Assembly (NCBI RefSeq): GCF_003710985.1
Contig: NZ_RHHT01000046.1
Span: forward strand, 62,001-126,000
Length of the DNA stretch: 64,000 nucleotides
Reading direction: 5' to 3'
Source of the DNA: Brevibacillus panacihumi
GTDB taxonomy: Bacteria > Bacillota > Bacilli > Brevibacillales > Brevibacillaceae
Position numbers and translations under genes: made by a program. The notes beneath the pieces are model-generated. The model worked only from the letters and a program-made list of their open reading frames with translations. It searched no databases and had not been told where the DNA came from. Shown one piece after another: positions 35,374 to 44,494 of this stretch; positions within the stretch are counted from its first letter, which is position 1; each line of letters begins with the position of its first letter.

Positions 35374-35547
35374 ATGAAGATTATTTTCTTCGATTTTCTG
35401 ATGTTGGTCTTCACAATCTTGATTGCATGGGGTTTCTTGCGCTCTGTAAAGGCAAAGAACAAATTCGCCAGCGCCTTCGCTTTCATCTCTCTGGTGGTTT
35501 TTCTGTTCTGTGATGGACTGATCATTTACTACGCTACACAAGGATAG
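35374..35547 (+). CDS. 57-residue two-helix membrane protein
   Basis: Two membrane helices (about residues 5-22 and 33-53) flank a basic loop (RSVKAKNKF). AAAGGAG lies about 11 bases before the ATG at 35374. It has its own strong promoter and an unusually long terminator, so it is a real monocistronic gene despite its size. The KNK-F-A-F pattern faintly recalls the small DUF2759 proteins of Bacilli, but this is weak. The function is unknown. Confidence 0.7.
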   Translation: MKIIFFDFLMLVFTILIAWGFLRSVKAKNKFASAFAFISLVVFLFCDGLIIYYATQG

Positions 35548-35566
35548 AGCAAGTACGCTCTAGGTA

Positions 35567-35619
35567 AAAAGGGGCTGACCCAAGGTAGATTCTCTCTACT
35601 TTGGAGTCAGCCCCTTTTT
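35567..35619 (+). terminator. Long terminator after the 57-residue protein gene
   Basis: GGGGCTGAC (35571-35579) pairs with GTCAGCCCC (35606-35614), and an inner stem CCAAGGTAGA/TCTACTTTGG extends the helix; TTTTT follows. It is one of the strongest hairpins in the window. Confidence 0.9.
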
Positions 35620-35678
35620 CGCATTTTCACGCATGGCAGCCGGAAATATTTAGCATACTAGAAAGGGAGGTGGAGCAG

Positions 35679-36851
35679 GTGGCGAAGCGTAAACATCCGG
35701 GTATTCAATCGTATACCGCCGTCGTAGCAGCCGACCGCAGGACGAAGCAATTATGCAAGCGTATCCTCTCCCAGCAGATCGCCTTGATTGATCACGCCGA
35801 TGTGGACGAAATGGCCGCCCGCTCCTTGCTGGAAGCGGATGTGAAGGCTGTCATCAACTTGTCTCCTTTCATGACAGGCCATTATCCGGCGGAAGGAGCC
35901 CTTTTGCTGTTGCGAGCCGGTGTGCCGCTCTTTGAGTGGGAGCAAGATTCACAACAGAGTCCCACAGACTGGATCGAAGCTTTGGACGGCCGATATATCA
36001 GCATTCGCGATCATGTGTTGTTTACATATTCAACGTCGGAATGGCATCCGCTCACAGCATTGCGCCCTGTAACGGACGAGAAGATTTACGCGAAAAGGAA
36101 GGAAGCCCATTCGCGTCTGGACCATACCTTGTCCCTGTTTATTGACAACACCCTGCAGTATGCGGGACGTGAAAAGGACCTGTTTTTAAAACCGCTTTGT
36201 CCGTTGAGGTTGAAAGTCCAGATGACAGGAAAGCATGTGGTCGTCGTCGTGCGAGGCAAACATTACAAGGAAGACTTGACCACACTCGCCCCGTATATCC
36301 GAGAGTGCCGTCCTGTCCTGATTGGTGTGGATGGGGGAGCGGATGCGTTGCTCGAGTCGGGGTACCAGCCCGATCTGATCGTAGGGGATATGGACAGCAT
36401 CTCAGACAGGGCCCTGCTGTGTGGCGCAGAAGTAGTCGTCCATGCATTTCCCGACGGGAGCTGCCCGGGAGAAGAGCGCGTGGAGCAGCTGGGTATTCCT
36501 TACCAGATTCTGCCGGCCCCCGGTACGAGCGAGGACGTAGCGATGCTGTTGGCCTTTGAGCACGAGGCAGAGCTGATCGTCACGATTGGGACGCATACGA
36601 ACATGATTGATTTTCTGGAAAAAGGACGAAAAGGCATGGCGAGCACCTTGTTGGTACGCACCAAGATCGGGCCCAAGCTGGTCGATGCCAAAGGAGTAAG
36701 CCAATTGTATCAGCCGCGTTGGTCGTGGAAGCTGTGGGGCTGGTGTCTGGTCGCGATGCTCGTGCCGATCGGAGCTGCTCTCGCCATCAATCCCGTCGCC
36801 CGTCACGCGGCCCAAATGATTTGGATGCAGTGGCGATTATGGGCGTTTTAG
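35679..36851 (+). CDS. steA: SteA-like protein (thiamine-pyrophosphokinase-like fold)
   Basis: A 390-residue protein related to SteA, a cytokinetic-ring protein of Corynebacterium. The central region carries motifs of the thiamine pyrophosphokinase fold (LIGVDGGADALLESG, DLIVGDMDSISD, about residues 215-250) but the protein is much longer and ends in a membrane helix (about 355-375, LWGWCLVAMLVPIGAALAI). Genuine thiamine kinase activity is therefore doubtful. AAAGGGAGG is 8 bases before GTG 35679. It is first in a four-gene cluster with a SteB/MctB homologue and two glycan-type enzymes. Confidence 0.75.
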   Translation: MAKRKHPGIQSYTAVVAADRRTKQLCKRILSQQIALIDHADVDEMAARSLLEADVKAVINLSPFMTGHYPAEGALLLLRAGVPLFEWEQDSQQSPTDWIEALDGRYISIRDHVLFTYSTSEWHPLTALRPVTDEKIYAKRKEAHSRLDHTLSLFIDNTLQYAGREKDLFLKPLCPLRLKVQMTGKHVVVVVRGKHYKEDLTTLAPYIRECRPVLIGVDGGADALLESGYQPDLIVGDMDSISDRALLCGAEVVVHAFPDGSCPGEERVEQLGIPYQILPAPGTSEDVAMLLAFEHEAELIVTIGTHTNMIDFLEKGRKGMASTLLVRTKIGPKLVDAKGVSQLYQPRWSWKLWGWCLVAMLVPIGAALAINPVARHAAQMIWMQWRLWAF

Positions 36852-36861
36852 GAGGTAGGGC

Positions 36862-37419
36862 ATGATTCATTTTCGCTATCATCTCCTTTCCCTGATTGCG
36901 GTTTTTTTTGCGCTGGGAATAGGGATTCTGCTGGGAGGGACAGCGGGTCAGAACTGGTTCGCCCTGGGAGAAAAAGAAGTGCTGACGAGAATGGAAGAGA
37001 AATACGATCGGGCCTTGAAGAGCAATAATGAGCTGAAGCAACAAATGAGGCAGCTGTTGAAGGAAATGGAACAAAGCAATCAGGATGTCATCCATCTGAT
37101 GGCGATGCGCTATGCCAACGACTTGCAGGGCAAAAGGGTGTACCTGTGGCATCAACCTGACCTGCAATTGGGGCGAATAGCTCAAGTGATGGAATCCGTC
37201 GGAATCGAGCTGGTGAAAGTCGAGGGTGGAATTGCGCAGATCGATGGCCCGGTCTTGCTGTTTGGGCAGGCGAAGCCGGATTGGCTGTCGCAGTTGCCCA
37301 GTGATAGCCGCTGGCTGCAGGTGGAGCAGGTCCCGATCACGCCGGCCGCCCAATGGGAATTGCTTGAAAATGTACAAAAACTCCTTGCTGAAATGAGGAT
37401 CGAACATGAAAAGAGTTAG
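36862..37419 (+). CDS. steB: SteB/MctB (copper transporter-like) family protein
   Basis: A 185-residue protein with an N-terminal membrane helix (about 5-25, HLLSLIAVFFALGIGILLGG), a coiled coil (about 35-75) and a soluble domain. The start MIHFRYHLLSLIAVFFALGIG is typical of the MctB/SteB family, named after a mycobacterial copper protein and a corynebacterial SteA partner. Pairing with steA favours the cell-division reading. It is shorter than usual family members (about 300 residues). The 3' end overlaps the next gene by 14 bases. Confidence 0.75.
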   Translation: MIHFRYHLLSLIAVFFALGIGILLGGTAGQNWFALGEKEVLTRMEEKYDRALKSNNELKQQMRQLLKEMEQSNQDVIHLMAMRYANDLQGKRVYLWHQPDLQLGRIAQVMESVGIELVKVEGGIAQIDGPVLLFGQAKPDWLSQLPSDSRWLQVEQVPITPAAQWELLENVQKLLAEMRIEHEKS

Positions 37420-38098
37420 CATCGTGATCCCGGCCTACAATGAAGCGGAGACTATCAGTGCGACTCTGCGGGCCATTCGCGAGAGATTTATCAGTGAAGA
37501 GGTTATCGTTGTGGATGACGGCAGCACAGACAACACCCGGGAGTTGGCGAGTCAATGGGCCGATCTGGTCATCCCCATGCCCGCCAACCAAGGGAAGGGT
37601 GCTGCGCTGCAGGTTGGCTGGCAGCAAGCGACGGGAGACATCATCCTGCTGCTCGATGCGGATTTGCGGGAAAGCGCCGGGGAGGCAGTCCATCTGCTGG
37701 CACCGCTTTTGGAGGATCGTTGTGATTTGGCTGTCGCAGTACTGCCCAGACCGAAAGTACGGGCAGGCATGGGACTGGCCAAGGGCTTGGCCTATCACGG
37801 CATTCGTTACCTGACGGGATTCGAGCCGAATGCTCCCTTGTCTGGACAAAGAGCGGTACGCCGTGAACTTCTACATCATTTGCGAAAGCTGGATGGCGGA
37901 TTTGGCGTCGAGGTGGGAATGACGGTGGACGCACTTCGGGCAGGGTATCGGGTCATGGAAGTTCCTGTGCCGTTTTCTCATCGGGAAACAGGAAATGACT
38001 GGTCTGGCTATCGACACCGGGGAAAAGAGTTTTTGGCAATCGGTCGAACCCTTTGCCGCAAGTGGTGGGAGGGACAAATATGGGCACGGAATGGATAA
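37406..38098 (+). CDS. Family 2 glycosyltransferase
   Basis: A 230-residue GT-A fold enzyme. VSIVIPAYNEAETISATLRA at the N-terminus, VIVVDDGSTDNT (about 36-47) and ILLLDADLRES (about 78-88, metal-binding DxD) are typical of polyprenol-phosphate-type GT2 enzymes. No C-terminal membrane helix is seen. It overlaps the steB and MraY-like genes on both sides, so the four proteins are co-expressed. The donor and acceptor are unknown; a prenyl-linked acceptor is plausible because of the next gene. Confidence 0.83.
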   Translation: MKRVSIVIPAYNEAETISATLRAIRERFISEEVIVVDDGSTDNTRELASQWADLVIPMPANQGKGAALQVGWQQATGDIILLLDADLRESAGEAVHLLAPLLEDRCDLAVAVLPRPKVRAGMGLAKGLAYHGIRYLTGFEPNAPLSGQRAVRRELLHHLRKLDGGFGVEVGMTVDALRAGYRVMEVPVPFSHRETGNDWSGYRHRGKEFLAIGRTLCRKWWEGQIWARNG

Positions 38099-38988
38099 CG
38101 GCCTTGGTGCTTGGATTGGGGATTCCCATTCTGTTGCAGGGGCCGCTTTTACCTGTTGTCCGGCAAAAATTGAGGGACAGAGGATTGACCCGGACGAACT
38201 ATAAAGGTCTCCAAGTAGTGACTGCCGGAGGTCTCGTCCTCGTCGTGTCCAGTGTGGCGGCTTGGGCGGCAATACTCGCTTACTGGGGATGGAAACAGGT
38301 AGAGAAGGAAGTTCTGGTAGAGGGTTGCCTGCTATTGGCAGGGCTTTTGTCGATGGCTTATTGGGGCTGGCTGGACGATGTTTCGCTGGATAAGGAGGCC
38401 AAGGGCTTTCGCGGTCATTTTGGCGTTCTGTTGCGCGAGCGCAAGGTGACGAGCGGCTTGTGGAAAGTGTGGGGAGGAGGCTGCACGGCCATGGCGGTCG
38501 CGTACGGGTTGACCGATTCTTTGGCCATGTGGCTGCTCGCAGCTTGTCTGCTGGCTGTCTCCTCGAATCTGCTCAATCTGTTTGACTTGCGGCCAGCCCG
38601 GGCGATTAAGGTTTTTTGGCTGATTCTCATTGTCGGGGTCATCGTTTCCCTGTTCGCCCTGCGCGACTTCAGCCAGCCGTCTGTCTGGATCTGGCTGTGT
38701 CCGCTGTTTGTCTCGTCCCTTTTGCTGTTCCGCCATGATGCCAGGGGGGAGATCATGCTCGGCGACACCGGGGCCAATGCGCTAGGCTTCGCTGCTGGCT
38801 TTGCGCTCATTCGGGGAATCTCCTGGGAGGGACAAGCATTGCTGCTGCTGTTTTTTGTCCTGCTCCATGTGCTCGCGGAATTCGTCTCGTTTTCCCAGAT
38901 CATCGCGCGCGTCAAGTGGCTGGAGCGAATGGACAGATGGGGCCGATCATCCGAGATGGCCAATCATAGAAAAGAACCAAGCACCTGA
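38080..38988 (+). CDS. MraY/WecA-like phosphoglycosyltransferase
   Basis: A 302-residue membrane protein with about eight to nine helices, resembling the GT4/MraY/WecA family that moves a sugar phosphate onto undecaprenyl phosphate. The family marks WGWLDDVSLDKEAKGFRGH (about 95-113), NLLNLFDLRPARA and EIMLGDTGANALGF are present. It is not MraY itself: murein genes are absent and the chain is short. ATG 38080 has GGGAGGGA 6 bases upstream and lies inside the GT2 gene. Confidence 0.8.
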   Translation: MGTEWITALVLGLGIPILLQGPLLPVVRQKLRDRGLTRTNYKGLQVVTAGGLVLVVSSVAAWAAILAYWGWKQVEKEVLVEGCLLLAGLLSMAYWGWLDDVSLDKEAKGFRGHFGVLLRERKVTSGLWKVWGGGCTAMAVAYGLTDSLAMWLLAACLLAVSSNLLNLFDLRPARAIKVFWLILIVGVIVSLFALRDFSQPSVWIWLCPLFVSSLLLFRHDARGEIMLGDTGANALGFAAGFALIRGISWEGQALLLLFFVLLHVLAEFVSFSQIIARVKWLERMDRWGRSSEMANHRKEPST

Positions 38989-39016
38989 ATGCCTGGTTCT
39001 CCCTGACGCCGTCCTC

Positions 39017-39277
39017 TTACTCATCATCTTCCGGTTCAGGAATCATGAAACGCGGCTGAACCCGATTTTTTTTGCGCTCGTGATGCAAGATAAAGCCAGC
39101 TATAAACGCCATCGGGATCGCAAAGCACAGCACCCCGAGGATCAGTTTTCCCCATAAAAAGCCGACATCCGGGTCCATGGAAAAGAAAAAGGCATCCCGA
39201 ATCAGCTTGATTCCAAACATGGCGATAGCAGCAGGGATCACCATGATCAGAAGCGCGACTAATTTTTGACCTAGCAA
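39017..39277 (-). CDS. yqzF: DUF2627 family membrane protein YqzF
   Basis: An 86-residue protein with two membrane helices (about 5-26 and 42-65) and the C-terminal motif FILHHERKKNRVQPRF typical of YqzF. In B. subtilis yqzF lies next to the bkd region, as here. The function is unknown. It is convergent with the MraY-like gene; a small hairpin (38973-39000) overlaps that gene's stop. Confidence 0.82.
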   Translation of the reverse strand: MLGQKLVALLIMVIPAAIAMFGIKLIRDAFFFSMDPDVGFLWGKLILGVLCFAIPMAFIAGFILHHERKKNRVQPRFMIPEPEDDE

Positions 39278-39488
39278 GGGTGTTTCACACCTTTCTTCAT
39301 GACCGGACTCTCACCCGGCGATGCATCGACGACCGCTGTTTCTTCCTTTTCCCATCATAGCGGAAGCCCTGTGGCTTGTCCAGAAGCGGAAAGCATTGAG
39401 CGAGCGCACGTTAGGGAAGATCGCCTGTCCATCCATGCTTCATTGGAGTACAATGGATAGCGAGTAAGGGTAAAGTGAGGGGCGTGCC

Positions 39489-41555
39489 ATGCACAAGCTG
39501 CTGATCGTAGGAGCGGGACGGGGCGGAACAGCCCTGCTGCGGATGCTCAATCAGATGGAACGGATGAAGATTGTCGCGGTTGTGGATCGGAGTGAGGACG
39601 CACCAGGACTCGCCTTGGCCCGATCCTTCGGAATACCGGTAGACACGGACTATCGGGATTACCTGGACGAAGATCTGGATGTCATTTTGGAAGCCACCGG
39701 TGATGTACGGGAGTACGAGTGTCTTAGGCGACTGAAGCCCGAAAAGACAGTACTGATCCCCGGCACCTTTACGCGGATCGTGATGCGATTGATTCGCGAG
39801 CGAGACAAGCTGATTGCAGCCATGATGCAAAATCAGCGGGAACGTGAAACGATGCTCAACTCTACGCACGATGCCATTATCGGCGTCAATCGCCATGGCA
39901 TCATTACGCTTTTTAACAAGGCAGCAGAACGATTGATGGGGATGGATGCCGCTTCTGTGCTGGATACTAGAGTAGAAGAGCGAATCCCCAACACCCGGTT
40001 ACATATCGTATTAGAGACTGGTCAGCCCGAATTGAACCAGAAGCAGATCCTTCCCAACAAGACGCGCATTATCACCAATCGGGTGCCTGTGCGAAATGAG
40101 CGGGGAGCGGTCGTCGGGGCAGTCGCCATTTTCCGGGACAGTACGGAAGTGATGGCGCTGGCGGAGGAAATTACAGATCTGAAAGAATTGCAAAGCATGC
40201 TGGAAGCGATCATCCAATGCTCCGACGAGGCGATCTCGGTCGTGGACCAGAATGGCAACGGGCTGATGATCAATCCGGCGTACACGAGGTTGACGGGACT
40301 TACTCCAGAGGACGTCATCGGAAAACCGGCGACTGTCGATATTTCGGAAGGCGAAAGCATGCACATGCAAGTGCTCCAAACGCGAAAAGCCGTTCGCGGA
40401 GTGCCTATGAAGGTAGGCTCCAAACGCAAGGACGTAATTGTCAACGTCGCCCCCGTCCTCGTCGACGGCCAATTGAAGGGGAGTGTCGGGGTTGTACACG
40501 ACATTTCCGAGTTCAAGCGTCTGACCGAGGAGCTGGAGAAGGCGCACCGCATCATCCGTACGTTGGAAGCCAAGTACACGTTTGCGGATATTATCGGACG
40601 CAGCGAATCGATGCATGCTGCGATCGAACAAGCCAAACGGGCAGCCATGACGCCGGCCACGGTCTTGCTTAGGGGAGAATCGGGGACGGGAAAAGAGCTT
40701 TTCGCCCATGCCATTCACAATGAGAGTGCAAGAAAATACAAGCCCTTTATCCGTGTCAATTGCGCCGCGATCTCCGAGAGTCTGCTGGAAAGCGAGCTGT
40801 TTGGCTATGAAGAAGGGGCGTTTACCGGTGCGCGGCGCGGCGGCAAGCGGGGTCTGTTTGAAGAGGCAAGCGATGGGACGATATTTTTGGACGAGATCGG
40901 CGAATTGTCGATGGGGATGCAGGTCAAGCTTTTGCGCGTCCTGCAGGAACGTGAAATCGTCCGCGTCGGAGGAACCAAACCGATTGCCATCAACGTCCGC
41001 GTGATTGCAGCGACGCACGTGAATCTGGAATCCGCCATCCAAGCAGGCCGATTCCGCGAAGACCTCTACTATCGGCTTCATGTCATCCCCATCTACATAC
41101 CGCCGCTGCGTCAGCGTCAGGATGACATCGAGCCTTTGGCAATGCATTTGTTGCGCAAAGAAAACCAGGAGTACGGCCGCAATGTCGAGCAAATCGCCCC
41201 GGACACGTTGCAGATGCTGCACAGCTATTCATGGCCCGGAAACGTGCGCGAGCTGGAAAATGTCCTTGGGAGAGCGATGATCCACATGCGTTTGCACGAA
41301 CGGGTCATTTTGCCGGAGCATCTTCCTCCACTGGAGCGCAACATTGCAAGCGCGGAGACGGAAAAAGCGATGGACGTCCAGTCATCCGGAAAAACGTTGA
41401 AGGAAGCCGTTGAAGAAGCTGAGCGCAAGCATATCCTGCAAGAACTGAAGGCGGCCAAAGGAAATCGCACCATGGCAGCAAAGCGATTGGGGATTGCAGT
41501 ACGCAGCCTGTACTACAAAATGGAAAAACTCGGGATAACAGAAGAGGAGCAGTAA
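39489..41555 (+). CDS. bkdR: Sigma-54 activator of the bkd operon (BkdR)
   Basis: A 688-residue enhancer-binding protein. It begins with a nucleotide-binding-like region ([17 protein letters not shown], about 1-100), followed by two PAS domains (about 120-225 and 235-340), a sigma-54 AAA domain with Walker A GESGTGKE (about 400) and the sigma-54 contact loop GAFTGA (about 445), and a Fis-type HTH at the C-terminus ([20 protein letters not shown]). B. subtilis BkdR (YqiR) has this role in the same place. The ATG at 39489 follows AGTGAGGGGCG. Three palindromes, its probable targets, lie just downstream. Confidence 0.9.
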   Translation: MHKLLIVGAGRGGTALLRMLNQMERMKIVAVVDRSEDAPGLALARSFGIPVDTDYRDYLDEDLDVILEATGDVREYECLRRLKPEKTVLIPGTFTRIVMRLIRERDKLIAAMMQNQRERETMLNSTHDAIIGVNRHGIITLFNKAAERLMGMDAASVLDTRVEERIPNTRLHIVLETGQPELNQKQILPNKTRIITNRVPVRNERGAVVGAVAIFRDSTEVMALAEEITDLKELQSMLEAIIQCSDEAISVVDQNGNGLMINPAYTRLTGLTPEDVIGKPATVDISEGESMHMQVLQTRKAVRGVPMKVGSKRKDVIVNVAPVLVDGQLKGSVGVVHDISEFKRLTEELEKAHRIIRTLEAKYTFADIIGRSESMHAAIEQAKRAAMTPATVLLRGESGTGKELFAHAIHNESARKYKPFIRVNCAAISESLLESELFGYEEGAFTGARRGGKRGLFEEASDGTIFLDEIGELSMGMQVKLLRVLQEREIVRVGGTKPIAINVRVIAATHVNLESAIQAGRFREDLYYRLHVIPIYIPPLRQRQDDIEPLAMHLLRKENQEYGRNVEQIAPDTLQMLHSYSWPGNVRELENVLGRAMIHMRLHERVILPEHLPPLERNIASAETEKAMDVQSSGKTLKEAVEEAERKHILQELKAAKGNRTMAAKRLGIAVRSLYYKMEKLGITEEEQ

Positions 41556-41571
41556 TCAGAAAGATGAACTG

Positions 41572-41619
41572 TGCAAATTTTTGCATGCAAATTCTTGCGT
41601 TGTAGTGCAAAATTTTGCA
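41572..41619 (+). promoter_or_regulatory. Three BkdR-type upstream activating palindromes
   Basis: Three copies of a 14-bp palindrome: TGCAAATTTTTGCA (41572-41585), TGCAAATTCTTGCG (41586-41599) and TGCAAAATTTTGCA (41606-41619). They start 14 and 20 bases apart and end about 68 bases before the sigma-54 -24 box, a normal enhancer position. Assignment to BkdR is by location. Confidence 0.65.
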
Positions 41620-41657
41620 GGGTAGCTCGATCCTATTTTGTATCAAAAGCCAGTAAA

Positions 41658-41671
41658 ATAAAGCGCTTTCA
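41658..41671 (+). promoter_or_regulatory. Possible cre site (CcpA) upstream of bcd
   Basis: The bases here match the cre pattern TGWAARCGYTWNCW at 12 of 14 positions, with a palindromic AAAGCGCTTT core. It lies between the enhancer sites and the -24 element, suggesting carbon catabolite repression. Confidence 0.45.
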
Positions 41672-41686
41672 AGACTGCTTGTCTTT

Positions 41687-41702
41687 TGGCACGACACTTG
41701 CA
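41687..41702 (+). promoter_or_regulatory. Sigma-54 (-24/-12) promoter of the bkd operon
   Basis: TGGCAC, five bases, then TTGCA: a perfect match to the sigma-54 consensus TGGCAC-N5-TTGCW. The transcript would start near 41714, about 88 bases before bcd. Confidence 0.9.
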
Positions 41703-41801
41703 ACGTAGATTATGGCGAGTCATGTATTCTCTCCTGCATCTAGGCCGAGCGCTGATCGACGTACGAAGCAGAGACTGAATGATACTAGGGAGGTTTCTTC
41801 A

Positions 41802-42893
41802 TTGAGCATTTTTGATTACATGCAAAAATACGATTACGAGCAGCTGGTTTTTTGCCAGGATCAGAATTCCGGTCTTAAAGCCATTATTTGTATTCACGAT
41901 ACAACACTTGGTCCGGCACTGGGCGGTACCCGCATGTGGCCGTACAAAAACGAGGAAGAAGCGATTGTCGACGTTTTGCGCCTTGCACGCGGAATGACTT
42001 ATAAAAATGCCGCAGCAGGACTCAATATTGGAGGCGGAAAAGCCGTCATCATCGGCGATCCGCGCCAGCATAAGAGCGAAGAGCTGTTCCGCGCTTTCGG
42101 ACGCTACATCCAGGGGTTGAACGGGCGCTACATCACTGCCGAGGACGTGGGAACCTCTGTAGCCGACATGGACCTGATCCATCTCGAAACGGATTACGTC
42201 ACAGGCGTCTCTCCTGCATTCGGCTCCAGCGGCAACCCTTCTCCGGTGACTGCCTACGGCGTATACCGGGGGATGAAAGCCGCAGCCAAGCGTGCTTACG
42301 GCAGCGATGATTTATCCGGTCGCGTCGTGGCAGTGCAAGGTGTCGGGAATGTCGCGTACAATCTCTGCCGCCACCTGCATGAAGAAGGCGCCCACCTGAT
42401 CGTCACGGACATCAATGAAGAAAATGTCAATCGCGCCGTGAATGACTTCGGTGCAAAAGCCGTCGGCGTCAATGAAATCTTCGGAGTGGAATGCGACATT
42501 TTCTCTCCTTGCGCACTGGGTGCAGTGATCAACGACGACACGATTCCTTTGCTCAAGGCAAAAGTAATCGCTGGGGCAGCCAACAATCAGCTGAAAGAAG
42601 AAAGACACGGCGATCAAATTCACGAGATGGGCCTCATCTATGCGCCTGACTACGTGATCAATGCAGGCGGTGTCATCAACGTGGCCGATGAGCTCCAGGG
42701 CTACAATCGCGAGCGCGCGCTGAAAAAAGTGGAGACCATCTACGACAATATCTTGCGGGTATTCGAGATTGCCGAGCGCGACGGTGTTCCTTCCTACAAG
42801 GCGGCAGACCGCATGGCGGAAGAAAGAATCGCAAGTGTCGCAAAATCACGTAATACTTTCCTGCAAAATGGCAAGACTGTTTACCATCGTTAA
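41802..42893 (+). CDS. bcd: Leucine (branched-chain amino acid) dehydrogenase
   Basis: A 363-residue NAD-dependent enzyme that deaminates leucine, valine and isoleucine to branched 2-oxo acids. [45 protein letters not shown] (catalytic Lys) and the Rossmann motif [12 protein letters not shown] are diagnostic. The start is TTG 41802 with AGGGAGGTT about 8 bases upstream; the frame continues upstream to 41712 but that part would precede the ribosome site and unlike Bcd. It is first in the operon here, while ptb precedes it in B. subtilis. Confidence 0.94.
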   Translation: MSIFDYMQKYDYEQLVFCQDQNSGLKAIICIHDTTLGPALGGTRMWPYKNEEEAIVDVLRLARGMTYKNAAAGLNIGGGKAVIIGDPRQHKSEELFRAFGRYIQGLNGRYITAEDVGTSVADMDLIHLETDYVTGVSPAFGSSGNPSPVTAYGVYRGMKAAAKRAYGSDDLSGRVVAVQGVGNVAYNLCRHLHEEGAHLIVTDINEENVNRAVNDFGAKAVGVNEIFGVECDIFSPCALGAVINDDTIPLLKAKVIAGAANNQLKEERHGDQIHEMGLIYAPDYVINAGGVINVADELQGYNRERALKKVETIYDNILRVFEIAERDGVPSYKAADRMAEERIASVAKSRNTFLQNGKTVYHR

Positions 42894-42913
42894 TAGAAGT
42901 GAAGCATGATCGA

Positions 42914-42953
42914 TTCCCTGGCCTGCTCTCCCTCTGGTAGAGGGGGTCAGGGT
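42914..42953 (+). other. Intercistronic hairpin between bcd and lpdV
   Basis: CCCTG (42917) pairs with CAGGG (42952), enclosing CCCTCT/AGAGGG. No T run follows, so it is more likely an mRNA stability or processing element than a terminator. It occupies the place where buk lies in B. subtilis. Confidence 0.4.
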
Positions 42954-43053
42954 CTACATACGCAACGTTCTTTCGAATATTCATACTAGCCATTCCATAC
43001 ATCGTGGAGAAACCCGGTGCTGCTTGCTTCCGGGATGAAAGGGGATGTCAAAC

Positions 43054-44475
43054 ATGTCTCAGGAGTTTGATCTGGTTGTCCTGGGTGGAGGAACAGGAGG
43101 CTATGTTGCAGCGATACGCGCTTCCCAGCTGGGGATGAAGGTCGCGATCGTGGAAAAGGAAAAGCTCGGGGGAACCTGCCTTCATAAAGGGTGCATTCCT
43201 TCAAAAGCCTTTTTGCGCAGTGCGGAAGTATTCGCAACCTTGAAGGAGAGCGACAAGTACGGCGTGCTGGCTGGTGAGGTAGGGTACGATTTCGGCAAGG
43301 TTCAGGAGCGCAAGAAAAGCATCATTGAGCAGCTGCACAAAGGCGTCCAGTTTCTGATGAAAAAAGGCAGCATCACCATTTTTGAGGGCTTCGGCCGCGT
43401 CATGGGCCCCTCTATCTTTTCCCCTCAGGCAGGTGCCGTGCGAATCGAGAAGGAGAACGGCGATCAGGAAATGATCGTTCCTCGTTTTCTTTTGCTGGCG
43501 ACAGGCTCGCGGCCTCGGACATTGCCTGGCCTGACGATCGACGGGACACAAGTCGTAACGAGCGATGAAGCCTTGGAGTGGGAAGAGTTGCCCAAGTCCG
43601 TCGTCATCGTGGGTGGTGGCGTGATCGGCATCGAATGGGCATCCATGCTGAATGATTTCGGAGTAGATGTGACGGTAGTCGAATACGCAGACCGCATCCT
43701 CCCGACGGAAGATGAGGAAGTCAGCAAGGAAATGGCGCGATTGCTGAAAAAACGCAAGGTGCAGATCGTGACCGGAGCCAAGGTGCTGGCTGAGTCCGTA
43801 GAAAAGGGAGACGGTCTGGTCAAGATTCAGGCGGAGACGGCAAACGGTGTTCAAACCTTTGAAGCTGTCAAAATTCTCGTTTCCGTCGGGCGACAGGCCA
43901 ACGTGGAGAACCTTGGTCTGGAAGCGACAGAAATCAAGGTGGAAAAAGGGGCTGTCGTGGTCAACGAGCATTTCCAAACGGCTGAATCTCACATCTATGC
44001 CATTGGTGATGTAATCGGCGGTTTGCAGCTGGCGCACGTCGCTTCCCACGAAGGGATTTTGGCAGTCGAGCACATGGCAGGTTTGCAGCCGCATCCGCTG
44101 GATTATACACAGGTGCCCAAATGCACCTACAGCCGTCCGCAAGTGGCGAATGTCGGCTGGACGGAAAAAGAGGCACGCGAGCAAGGCTTTGAGGTGAAGG
44201 TCGGCAAATTCAGCTTTAAATCTCTGGGCAAAGCATTAATCGAAGGGGAGAATGACGGCTTCGTCAAGCTGGTAGTCGACGTCAAGACCAATGACCTCCT
44301 CGGGGTGCACATGATCGGTCCGCATGTGACGGATATGATTTCCGAAGCGGGACTGGCACGCGTGCTGGATGCGACGCCGTGGGAGATCGGTCAGACGATC
44401 CACCCGCATCCGACGCTGTCCGAAGCCATCATGGAAGCAGCATTGGCCGTAGACGGCAAAGCGATTCACAATTAG
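43054..44475 (+). CDS. lpdV: Dihydrolipoyl dehydrogenase of branched-chain oxo acid complex
   Basis: A 473-residue flavoprotein (E3) that reoxidises dihydrolipoamide on E2 with NAD. The FAD motif is VVLGGGTGGYVAAIRA; the redox disulfide is in GGTCLHKGCIPSK (about residues 38-50); the NAD motif is VIVGGGVIGIEWAS; the C-terminal active-site HPHPTLSE is present. ATG 43054 has AAAGGGG about 9 bases upstream. Confidence 0.92.
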   Translation: MSQEFDLVVLGGGTGGYVAAIRASQLGMKVAIVEKEKLGGTCLHKGCIPSKAFLRSAEVFATLKESDKYGVLAGEVGYDFGKVQERKKSIIEQLHKGVQFLMKKGSITIFEGFGRVMGPSIFSPQAGAVRIEKENGDQEMIVPRFLLLATGSRPRTLPGLTIDGTQVVTSDEALEWEELPKSVVIVGGGVIGIEWASMLNDFGVDVTVVEYADRILPTEDEEVSKEMARLLKKRKVQIVTGAKVLAESVEKGDGLVKIQAETANGVQTFEAVKILVSVGRQANVENLGLEATEIKVEKGAVVVNEHFQTAESHIYAIGDVIGGLQLAHVASHEGILAVEHMAGLQPHPLDYTQVPKCTYSRPQVANVGWTEKEAREQGFEVKVGKFSFKSLGKALIEGENDGFVKLVVDVKTNDLLGVHMIGPHVTDMISEAGLARVLDATPWEIGQTIHPHPTLSEAIMEAALAVDGKAIHN

Positions 44476-44494
44476 TGAAGGAGGGTATCCGACG

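Noticed and set aside
35679-36851. Thiamine pyrophosphokinase
   Set aside because: It is far too long (390 residues), has a C-terminal membrane helix, and sits with steB; only the fold motifs are shared.
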